A stretch of DNA of 64,000 bases from positions 1-64,000 of the forward strand of contig CACBKA010000004.1 in NCBI GenBank assembly GCA_902539745.1, in the 5' to 3' direction. The notes beneath the pieces were generated by a model that worked only from the letters and a program-made list of their open reading frames with translations, was not told where the DNA came from and did not search any database. A program made the translations under genes and the position numbers. Each line of letters starts with the position of its first letter. The first letter of the stretch is position 1. Positions 46,448 to 53,714 of this stretch are shown here, piece after piece. The DNA is from an uncultured Pelagibacteraceae bacterium. Lineage in GTDB: Bacteria > Pseudomonadota > Alphaproteobacteria > Pelagibacterales > Pelagibacteraceae.

Positions 46448-46463
46448 ATAATATTATTTAAAT
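46442..46463. repeat. 22-bp perfect AT palindrome over convergent stops
   Basis: The bases from 46442 to 46463 are a perfect inverted repeat, half-site ATTTAAATAAT, made only of A and T. It contains the hisI TAA and the opposing stop of the YIP1-like gene. It may be a bidirectional pause or a protein site; with only A/T pairs it would be a weak hairpin. Confidence 0.6.
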
Positions 46464-46969
46464 AAAACAACTAATAAGAATAATAAAATCGCTTGTAAGA
46501 ACCAACAGACAACTACAACACCCAGGGCTTTCCACAAGCTTTTATAATCAAGTGCTTGTCTCACACCAACTACCATACAGGCTAGCATCCATAAAGATGA
46601 ACCAATAAAAGTTACAGTCATTAATTCTGGAGTGAAACCAAAAACCCTAATTAAGCCTGGAGCACTTGAAAATCCAATTGTCCTCAATAATTCACCATGA
46701 TTACTTTTTGTATTTTTATCTGGGAATAATTTTGTTCCAACAATATAAATTAAAAAAGCCCAAAAATACCAACTCGCTAATGAAAGTAATGGACCTAAAA
46801 GAAAATTTGAAGCTCCTAAATGTATTGCTCCAATCCCAGCAGCCAAACTTGAGAGTACTACAACAGATGCGGCTTGAAAGGTTGCCGATTTATCGTGTTC
46901 AACTTCCTCGTATAAATCAGGATCAATTTTTATCGCTCGATATACTCTATTTAAGAAACTTTTTTTCAT
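46454..46969 (-). CDS. YIP1-family membrane protein
   Basis: A 171-residue protein with five predicted helices; LASWYFWAFLIYIVGTKLFP, HGELLRTIGFSSAPGLIRVFGF and the conserved aromatic-proline regions match YIP1/DUF1282-like domains. Bacterial function is unknown. It has a soluble N-terminal tail of about 30 residues. Confidence 0.8.
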   Translation of the reverse strand: MKKSFLNRVYRAIKIDPDLYEEVEHDKSATFQAASVVVLSSLAAGIGAIHLGASNFLLGPLLSLASWYFWAFLIYIVGTKLFPDKNTKSNHGELLRTIGFSSAPGLIRVFGFTPELMTVTFIGSSLWMLACMVVGVRQALDYKSLWKALGVVVVCWFLQAILLFLLVVLFK

Positions 46970-46983
46970 TTCAAATACTTAAA

Positions 46984-47448
46984 TTAGTTTAGGTACAAAA
47001 TACTTATATTTAGTAACAGTGCAAAAGAAGACCATAACAAATATGGGACCATTAGTAAAAAACTTAATTTGGTTGTTTTGTAATAGATCTTCATTAACCA
47101 AATAATAAAAAATAATATTATCAATAAATTTAAAAGGGCTAAGAAAATTTGGTGCAAACCAAAAAAAATAACGCTCCAAATTGAATTGAAAAAAATATGA
47201 AATAAATATATTTTGATCGTTTTCTTATCTCTAAAATTGATCCAATTAATCCATATAGCTAACGACATTAAAATATATAGACTTGTCCAAACTGGACCAA
47301 AAACTGATGCTGGAGGACTGAATGATGGTCTAATTAATTGGGAATACCACGGTTCTTTATAAATTGATGTAACAACTCCACCTATTGCGGATGCTGAAAA
47401 CGTTATTAAAACAATAATTATTAAAGATAGATATTTATTATTTAACAT
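46984..47448 (-). CDS. tspO: TspO/MBR-family protein
   Basis: A 154-residue five-helix protein with the signature PWYSQLIRPSFSPPASVFGPVWTSLY near residues 32-57 and later W/N-rich helices. TspO binds porphyrins and other ligands and often works in stress responses. It lies 14 bases upstream of the YIP1-like gene. Confidence 0.92.
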   Translation of the reverse strand: MLNNKYLSLIIIVLITFSASAIGGVVTSIYKEPWYSQLIRPSFSPPASVFGPVWTSLYILMSLAIWINWINFRDKKTIKIYLFHIFFNSIWSVIFFGLHQIFLALLNLLIILFFIIWLMKIYYKTTKLSFLLMVPYLLWSSFALLLNISILYLN

Positions 47449-47469
47449 AAGTATGAGATATAATTTATT

Positions 47470-48222
47470 ATGAGTGAAAACCAGAAAAAAGTTTGGATTA
47501 CAGGAGCTAGTAGCGGAATAGGCAAAGCTACTGCTGAAAAATTTGCAAAAGAAAACTGGAAAGTTGCAATTTCTGCTAGAAGAGAAGAACTTTTAAATGA
47601 AATGGCAAAAGATCAAAATATTTTTGCTTTCCCAATGGACGTAACTGACCAAAATAAAACAGAGGAAACTTTTAATAAAATTATAAAAGAATTTGGTGAT
47701 TTAGACCTTTGTATTTTTAGCTCAGGTACTTATGAGAGAAAGTCAGAAAAAGGATTGAGTGTAGATAATGTAAAAACAGTAATGGAGGTAAACTTTCTTG
47801 GAGTGGTTGGTTGTGTAAAAGCAGTTCAAGAATACTTTATTAATAAAAAAAGTGGTCATATTTCAATTGTTTCATCACCTGTTGGTTACAGAGGTTTGCC
47901 AAAATCATCTGGTTATACTGCATCAAAAGCTTCGCTGAACAATTTTACACAGGGAATATATTTTGATTTTAAAAAGTTTAATGTGAGAGTTACTTTGATT
48001 TCACCAGGATTTATCAAGACTGCTTTAACAGATAAAAACGAATTTAAGATGCCATTTTTAAAAGACACTAATTATGCTGCTGATAAGATATATGACGGTT
48101 TAATTAACAAAAAATCATTCGAAATTATATTCCCACCTCAAATAGCTTTTATTTATAAAATCTTTCAGATTCTACCAAATAAAGTTTATAATTTTTTGAT
48201 AAATAAATTTGTAAATAGATAA
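47470..48222 (+). CDS. Short-chain dehydrogenase/reductase
   Basis: A 250-residue classical SDR with TGASSGIGKATAEKF (nucleotide site), a Ser/Tyr/Lys catalytic set in SIVSSPVGYRGLPKSSGYTASKASL, and a C-terminal extension INKKSFEIIFPPQIAFIYKIFQILP that looks membrane-associated, as in some lipid-acting SDRs. The substrate is unknown. Confidence 0.9.
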   Translation: MSENQKKVWITGASSGIGKATAEKFAKENWKVAISARREELLNEMAKDQNIFAFPMDVTDQNKTEETFNKIIKEFGDLDLCIFSSGTYERKSEKGLSVDNVKTVMEVNFLGVVGCVKAVQEYFINKKSGHISIVSSPVGYRGLPKSSGYTASKASLNNFTQGIYFDFKKFNVRVTLISPGFIKTALTDKNEFKMPFLKDTNYAADKIYDGLINKKSFEIIFPPQIAFIYKIFQILPNKVYNFLINKFVNR

Positions 48223-48247
48223 AATATTTTTTAAGATTATATTCAAA

Positions 48248-48466
48248 ATGAAAAAATACATAATTATATTTTTAGTTTTCTATTTAAATTCTATATCTGC
48301 TTTATATGCAGAAAATAGTAAACAAGGGAAAATTGATTTTGATTGGTTTAATTCAGAGGAATATAAAATGATAAAAAAAATGCATAATTGTAAAGTTCAG
48401 TATCTCGATGGTTCTTTTGGAACATGTAATCCTTACAATTCATATAGAAACCCTAATTTAAGATGA
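48248..48466 (+). CDS. 72-residue exported protein
   Basis: A signal peptide (MKKYIIIFLVFYLNSISALYA, residues 1-21) precedes a short mature part with two Cys (HNCKVQ, GTCNPY). No family recognised. It overlaps the next gene by four bases and opens a plus-strand run of small envelope genes. Confidence 0.7.
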   Translation: MKKYIIIFLVFYLNSISALYAENSKQGKIDFDWFNSEEYKMIKKMHNCKVQYLDGSFGTCNPYNSYRNPNLR

Positions 48467-49002
48467 ACTCTTCAAAATTAATCACATTTTTTTTTATTTT
48501 TTTTTTAGCAGTGTCATGTACACCTAGATCGTTATCTGTTGCTCAAAAAAATGCTTGTATGGCACCAAGTGCGAATTTCAAAGCTTTGGATGCTATTCAT
48601 TCCACAAAAATTCATGCAATTTTATGGGCTAAGAAATTTGCTAAACAAGCTTCCTCAAAAGAATTGAGCTTAAGTGACAAATGTAGACAAACGCAGATTT
48701 TAATTAAAGCTTTGTACGGACTAAGAGACGGTGAAAGTGCTACCTGGGAAAATCCACAAAATAATACATCTGGTAAAATTAAAATTTTAAATACGATTGT
48801 TCAAACTGGAATATGGGGATACGGAGGGTGTAGAGATTATTTATCTTATATAAAAATTGATGATAAATTAGAAACTTTTAAATTTAGAGCATGCCCCAAA
48901 GAATTAGGTGCTTTTGAACTAGTTGATAGTGCAGGTTTTCCAATACCTGGACATTTATATTTTGCGGGTTGGTATTTTTATGATTATAGATTTTTTGAAT
49001 GA
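48463..49002 (+). CDS. Lipoprotein with 17-kDa-surface-antigen-like domain
   Basis: A 179-residue protein whose first 19 residues end in LAVSCTPR, a weak lipobox. The C-terminal half (ATWENPQNNTSGKIKIL, GGCRDYLSYIKIDD, FRACPKELGAFELVD) follows the order seen in Rickettsia 17-kDa-type antigens: W-x-NP, a glycine turn, CR-x-Y, then AC followed by a short strand. Probably outer-membrane or periplasmic. Assignment by pattern only. Confidence 0.7.
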   Translation: MNSSKLITFFFIFFLAVSCTPRSLSVAQKNACMAPSANFKALDAIHSTKIHAILWAKKFAKQASSKELSLSDKCRQTQILIKALYGLRDGESATWENPQNNTSGKIKILNTIVQTGIWGYGGCRDYLSYIKIDDKLETFKFRACPKELGAFELVDSAGFPIPGHLYFAGWYFYDYRFFE

Positions 49003-49310
49003 AAAAAATTATCCCTTTATTTATATTCTTATTTAGTTGCGTAAATACAGGCTCCTCTATAAAAGATTCTCCAAGCATAAAAAATGTTCAAAAAGATAAA
49101 TGTGAAATTATTTCTTTTTTTTCATCAAATCAGAATAAGAAAATAGTAAAGTGTAACAGTGGCTACAGTTTCCAAATGCCAAATGAAGAAATTGATAGTA
49201 AATCATGTGAAATAAAAAGATACAGAATAAATTTAGCTGGTTCTTATACAATTAAAGAAAGCTTAAAATGTAAAGATTTTGAAAATGAAAACATTATTAC
49301 TATATATTAA
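48999..49310 (+). CDS. Small four-cysteine lipoprotein
   Basis: A 103-residue protein with lipobox FLFSC at residues 10-14. The mature part has a set of cysteines (DKCEII, VKCNSG, KSCEIK, LKCKDF) that could pair into two disulfides. It overlaps its neighbours at both ends. It resembles the product at 50286-50555 in cysteine spacing and in the stretch around SKSCE and LKCK. Confidence 0.7.
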   Translation: MKKIIPLFIFLFSCVNTGSSIKDSPSIKNVQKDKCEIISFFSSNQNKKIVKCNSGYSFQMPNEEIDSKSCEIKRYRINLAGSYTIKESLKCKDFENENIITIY

Positions 49311-49794
49311 AAAAATAAATATTTTAACTTTTTCAATATTATTTTTTTTATTTCCTTCTCAAACTAAAAGTGAAAGTCTAAATGTTTTTACTCAAACACC
49401 AGTTATAGTTAATCCAGAAAGTGAATATGAAGGTATGTTGATTGATCTTATACTGGATCAAATGGTATATCATTATTATAAAATTCCAAGTGATGGGGTA
49501 AAAAAACATAACTCAACTTTATTTTTATCTATTAGCGACCCTGCTCACGGAAAAATATATAGTTGGGAAAGTGGAAAATTTTATGGATTAATAAGAATGA
49601 TTTCATCCAAAAAAGAAAAAGAAAAAATTTGTAGAATATGGCAAGAGGAAATCGGCAAATTTACTACAGTTGATAATTACGGTAAAAATTCATATCAGAG
49701 AGTGACTAGTAAAATTGGTTCAAATAAAGCATGTTTTGATCTTGATGAAGGAAAGTGGGTGATGGTTGATGAAAATTATCACTTTAAAAATTAA
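49285..49794 (+). CDS. Exported protein with 17-kDa-surface-antigen-like domain
   Basis: A 169-residue protein with a signal peptide ending near SQTKSES. The C-terminal half reads GKIYSWESGKFYGLIRM, KICRIWQEEIG, then GSNKACFDLDEGKWVMVDE, the W..G/CR/AC..DG-W order of 17-kDa-type antigens. It differs strongly from the product at 48463 but shares that order. The frame opens at TTG 49279; ATG at 49285 is the likely start. It overlaps the previous gene by 26 bases. Confidence 0.72.
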   Translation: MKTLLLYIKKINILTFSILFFLFPSQTKSESLNVFTQTPVIVNPESEYEGMLIDLILDQMVYHYYKIPSDGVKKHNSTLFLSISDPAHGKIYSWESGKFYGLIRMISSKKEKEKICRIWQEEIGKFTTVDNYGKNSYQRVTSKIGSNKACFDLDEGKWVMVDENYHFKN

Positions 49795-49816
49795 TTAAAT
49801 ATAAGTATAAGATGTT

Positions 49817-50293
49817 ATGAAAAAAGCTTTTGTTATTATTAGCTTATTACTTTTAACTTTCGCATGTTCTTCAACTTATAAAGTTAAACCATATAAAGAT
49901 AAAACTCCGGATTGGTATATTGTTGATAAAGATGAATGGAGAACAGTTTATGGTAAAGCTCTAGGTGAGTCAGAATCTTTAGAGATGGCCTCACGAAAAG
50001 CAGAGGCGCTTGCTGTAAGTAATATTATTTTTAAAATTAAAAGTGAACTTGACGCGACAAAAAAAGTTTATTTAGCAGATAGATACAAGAAGGTAGACGG
50101 AAAAGTATCATCCACTCAAAAAAATAATTTTGAAGAAAAAATAACTATTGCATTAGATAATTATCAAATTTCAAAATATAGGGTATCAAACAAAGAAGTT
50201 TTCAAAAAAGATGATAATTATAAAGTATTTGTTGAAGTAGCCTTTAAAAAGAAAGAGCTATTCAAGTCATTAGATAAAATCAATATTGATTAA
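49817..50293 (+). CDS. LPP20-like lipoprotein
   Basis: A 158-residue protein with a signal and lipobox-like LTFACSS, then PDWYIVDKDEWRTVYGKALGESESLEMASRKAEALAVSNII, the pattern of LPP20-type lipoproteins in which a P-W start is followed by an Ala-rich helix. Likely outer-membrane anchored. Function unknown. Confidence 0.75.
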   Translation: MKKAFVIISLLLLTFACSSTYKVKPYKDKTPDWYIVDKDEWRTVYGKALGESESLEMASRKAEALAVSNIIFKIKSELDATKKVYLADRYKKVDGKVSSTQKNNFEEKITIALDNYQISKYRVSNKEVFKKDDNYKVFVEVAFKKKELFKSLDKINID

Positions 50294-50555
50294 GTTTTTT
50301 CCATTATTTATCAGTTTAATTCTTTTTTCATGTGCTAAGCAAAATATAAAATTTCATAAAGCGTGTAATTTTAAAACCATAAAAGGTAAAGAGGTTCTTG
50401 TGTGTGATGAGAGGATGTTAAGAAAAGTAAAATCAATAAATTCTAAAAATAGAGATTGTGAAAAATTTGAATATTTGACTGTAATAAATGGTGTAGAAGT
50501 AGAAAATGAGGGAATTAAATGCAAAACACCGTATGGTTACGAAGTAATAAGATAA
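50286..50555 (+). CDS. Small four-cysteine lipoprotein, paralogue-like
   Basis: An 89-residue protein with lipobox ILFSC at residues 12-16. Mature cysteines are in KACNFK, LVCDER, RDCEKF and IKCKTP. No ATG is available near the signal peptide, so the TTG at 50286, overlapping the LPP20-like gene by eight bases, is taken as start. It aligns by eye with the product at 48999-49310 around the last two cysteines. Confidence 0.65.
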   Translation: MIKFFPLFISLILFSCAKQNIKFHKACNFKTIKGKEVLVCDERMLRKVKSINSKNRDCEKFEYLTVINGVEVENEGIKCKTPYGYEVIR

Positions 50556-50590
50556 TTGAATTTATTTTTTATATTTCATAAGATATTTTT

Positions 50591-50725
50591 ATGAAAAACT
50601 TAATTATTATCATAGTTTTAATTGTCCTCTTTAGTTCCGAGGTATTAATTTTTAAGAAAAAAAATTGGAACAAATTACTTGAAGAAACAGGAAAACAATA
50701 TGAGAAAATTATGGAAAAGTTTTAA
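50591..50725 (+). CDS. 44-residue single-TM protein
   Basis: An ATG-initiated frame with a hydrophobic helix (LIIIIVLIVLFSSEVLIF) and a charged tail. It overlaps the start of the next large gene by 26 bases, which could couple their translation. No family recognised; it could be spurious. Confidence 0.5.
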   Translation: MKNLIIIIVLIVLFSSEVLIFKKKNWNKLLEETGKQYEKIMEKF

Positions 50726-52553
50726 GGTTTTTCTCTTTTTTTTAACTTTCCCAATATATGCTTATTCTGTCGAATTGAGTGAATATGGATTGAATCTAAA
50801 TGATTTTTCTGAATTAAAAGAAATAAGAACATTATATATTTCTGAACAAGAGGGAGAAGATCGGTTTATAAATCCAGAGGAAGATTTTAATAATTCGAAA
50901 AAAATAGAAAAATATTTTTTAAATAGTAATTTTCTATCCAATGAAACAGATACAATTTATCAATTTTGTTGTAATTCTAAAAGTGAAATGCAAAAAATAA
51001 TTGTTGGTAAAATTGATAATGCAAGTGAAAAATTTCAATCCCTTAATTCCAAAGATGTCATTAATTTAGACAATGAAATAAAAGTAAGCAATTTTTTATA
51101 TTTTCAAAACAAAAAATTAATAAAATCAATTTTTATAAAAGATGATAAATATAATTATTTACAAGTAAAACCAGAAAAACAAAGCTATACTTTGTATTTG
51201 AATTCTCCATTGAAATTCAAAGATACAATTACATCTTTGGATGCGGTCAAATGGAGTGATTTTTCAATAACAGATTTTGATTTAGAGGTATCATTTTCTC
51301 CTAATTTTAAGTCAATTCAAAATTTAGCAGACGGTATTTTAGTTTTAAAAGCACCAAAATTAGATATTTTTCTTGTTGTAGATGATAGAAATAATAAAAT
51401 TATTTATACGGACGAAAATCTAAAAAAAATCAAATACCACGGAGACTATGATCCTAATGCTGATCTTACAAACCCATCAAGTTATTTGAATCCAACATTA
51501 TTAAATTTTTTACCGACTGGTTTAAAAAAAATATTAGACAAAGGAAGAGAGTTAAACTCAAATTATCCTCTTAATTATACTTTTGAGGATCTAATGGAAT
51601 TAGTAAATAATTCTGAAAAACTTAATATAAACACTATAAATTTTGCTAAACAAAAAGAAAGTGAATTAGAAAGTGTAATCCAAAAAAAACAAGCTGAACT
51701 CAAAGCAGAGGAAGATAAGGCAAATGCAGAAAAGCTTAAAGCCGCTCAATTAGAGGAACAAAGAGCTGCGGAAGAACGTCAAAAAATTTTAGATCAACAG
51801 GCTGAAGAAGAAAATCAAAGAATGTTAGCAGAAGCTAAAGCTGCAGATGCTGAAGAAAAAAGACAAAAATATATTCAATATGGTCTTGTAATTGTTTTAA
51901 TTGGTGGATTAATTGCTTTCATATTTTTTACTAATTTCTTAGATAATTTACAAAAATTTTTAAAGCAAATATTTAGTAAATTTAAAAAGAAGAAAGTGAA
52001 AAGTTACTTACCTAAGGATTATGGAAAAAAGAAAAAAAAGAATAAAAAAATATTAGGCAATTGGCTTGCAGATTGGGCAAATAGTTATGAAGATCCTAGA
52101 AGCGCGTATTATATCGTATTAGCAACATGTATTGTTTCAGTATTTTTATTTTTTTCTTTGGTTGGTCAAATTAATAAAAATCCTGATTCAACAGGATGGA
52201 TGGTGTTTGGTTGGATCCTGATAATCACAGGGATAATTTCAGGTTATTTAACCGCTAAAATTTATTCTGGTATCTCAACATATCATTGCCCTAAATGTAA
52301 ACGAATTTATGCAGGGGAGATTTATAAACAAATTCATCTTGGATCAAGACAACAAGCAGCAAAATTTAGAGTGACGGAAAAAAGACGGATAAAATATAGA
52401 GACCACCAAGGCTTTACTAAGTATAATGATTACGAAGTAGAAAAAGATGAAAGGGGTATAGAACAAATTGATACTTATTTAAATAAAACCAAGTGTTTGC
52501 TTTGTAACCACAAGTGGGAATACAACTCTTCATCTGCAACTCGGGTGGCTTAG
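50700..52553 (+). CDS. Large membrane protein with coiled coil and zinc ribbon, unknown function
   Basis: A 617-residue protein (ATG at 50700; an in-frame TTG lies at 50679). Order: signal peptide or anchor (about 1-25), a periplasmic domain to about residue 315, an Ala/Glu/Lys-rich coiled coil (about 320-388), TM1 (YGLVIVLIGGLIAFIFF), a very basic loop, TM2 and TM3, then a C-terminal cytosolic ribbon with CPKC near 539 and CLLC near 603. I do not recognise the architecture. It is followed eight bases later by the next gene, so the two are probably co-translated. Confidence 0.78.
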   Translation: MRKLWKSFKVFLFFLTFPIYAYSVELSEYGLNLNDFSELKEIRTLYISEQEGEDRFINPEEDFNNSKKIEKYFLNSNFLSNETDTIYQFCCNSKSEMQKIIVGKIDNASEKFQSLNSKDVINLDNEIKVSNFLYFQNKKLIKSIFIKDDKYNYLQVKPEKQSYTLYLNSPLKFKDTITSLDAVKWSDFSITDFDLEVSFSPNFKSIQNLADGILVLKAPKLDIFLVVDDRNNKIIYTDENLKKIKYHGDYDPNADLTNPSSYLNPTLLNFLPTGLKKILDKGRELNSNYPLNYTFEDLMELVNNSEKLNINTINFAKQKESELESVIQKKQAELKAEEDKANAEKLKAAQLEEQRAAEERQKILDQQAEEENQRMLAEAKAADAEEKRQKYIQYGLVIVLIGGLIAFIFFTNFLDNLQKFLKQIFSKFKKKKVKSYLPKDYGKKKKKNKKILGNWLADWANSYEDPRSAYYIVLATCIVSVFLFFSLVGQINKNPDSTGWMVFGWILIITGIISGYLTAKIYSGISTYHCPKCKRIYAGEIYKQIHLGSRQQAAKFRVTEKRRIKYRDHQGFTKYNDYEVEKDERGIEQIDTYLNKTKCLLCNHKWEYNSSSATRVA

Positions 52554-52560
52554 ATAATTT

Positions 52561-53664
52561 ATGGATAAAAAAAAACTTATTAAAAATGTATTAGTATGGA
52601 ACAATAAATCTTTTCTTAATAAGCAAATTAAAGAAAAAGATATTAAAATTAGAACCATTAAAGCTCCAGTTTATATCGATCAAGGATTTGACATTAGTTT
52701 TGAAGCTGATATTTACGAAAGAGACTTAGCTGCTGAAGCACAAGCAAAAAATTTAGCTAAGTTTCATCAAAAAAAAGCAGATAAACTTCAAAAAAAAGCT
52801 GATCTTTACAAAGACTTAGCATATGAACCACCAGGAAGTTTTGGTAAATATGTTGCTAGAAAGAGAGAAATTGCCCAAACCTATGGATCTACCAGCAAAG
52901 AGTTTTTAAACGTTTTAAATGAAAGAAAATCGTTGCAATTTCTTAATAAACAAATGTCATCTAGAAGTTCATTTACCTCACTTCAAGCTAAATTAGCACG
53001 AACTAAAGCCAATAGTTTAAAAAACCAAACATTTTTAATTTTAAAAAAGAAGGTAAAAGAAAAAATCAAAATAAATAACCCTACAGATAAATTGAACAAA
53101 AAAAGATCTTTAACGCATGTAGAAGAAAATGAAAAATTGATTGGTAAAGATGAAGGAATTTTGTTCGAACAAACTATAACTAATAATATTGAAAAAAAAA
53201 ATATACAATTAAAAGATTTAATTAATAATAAAAATAAGGAAATTGGAAAAATTCATAAATTAAAAGATTTTACAAAAAAATCGTCTTTAAATTTTGGAGG
53301 GGTAAGTTTAGAAGAAGCCTATCAATTAGGATATGAAACTCTTATTTCTCATGAAATAAATGAGTATATGCAAAAGTATTTTAAAAATTTTTATGGTCGA
53401 TACGAAATAACTAAGATTAATATTAAATGTAAAATTGAAAAAAAATATTTTAATATTTATGAAGCTAGATGGGGATCGCCTGTTCCTATATTTAATTGGA
53501 TGGGTGGCGTTTCATATTGGATTAAAGATGAATATTTAGCAGGAAAAGCTCACAAGTCACCTTTCAAACTAGGAATTAATATAGGTTTAAGTTTGTTTAC
53601 CTTTGGATGGTGGATACCAGTTCTAATAATTCTCTATATATTGCATAGAAGGAAATTTAAATAA
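52561..53664 (+). CDS. Uncharacterised protein with C-terminal membrane helix
   Basis: A 367-residue, very Lys-rich protein without a signal peptide. It has a helical segment at about 55-90 (AAEAQAKNLAKFHQKKADKLQKKADLY), a likely globular part near 240-320 (SLEEAYQLGYETLISHEINEYMQKYF), and a single helix near the end (GLSLFTFGWWIPVLIILYIL). Family not recognised. It seems paired with the preceding zinc-ribbon membrane protein. Confidence 0.72.
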   Translation: MDKKKLIKNVLVWNNKSFLNKQIKEKDIKIRTIKAPVYIDQGFDISFEADIYERDLAAEAQAKNLAKFHQKKADKLQKKADLYKDLAYEPPGSFGKYVARKREIAQTYGSTSKEFLNVLNERKSLQFLNKQMSSRSSFTSLQAKLARTKANSLKNQTFLILKKKVKEKIKINNPTDKLNKKRSLTHVEENEKLIGKDEGILFEQTITNNIEKKNIQLKDLINNKNKEIGKIHKLKDFTKKSSLNFGGVSLEEAYQLGYETLISHEINEYMQKYFKNFYGRYEITKINIKCKIEKKYFNIYEARWGSPVPIFNWMGGVSYWIKDEYLAGKAHKSPFKLGINIGLSLFTFGWWIPVLIILYILHRRKFK

Positions 53665-53714
53665 ATTTACTTATTAAACTTATTCAATTAAAAAAAGTTA
53701 TATAATAATTTTTT

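Noticed and set aside
46666-46992. 108-residue plus-strand frame inside the YIP1-like gene
   Set aside because: It lies fully opposite a membrane protein gene with clear helices and shows no domain.
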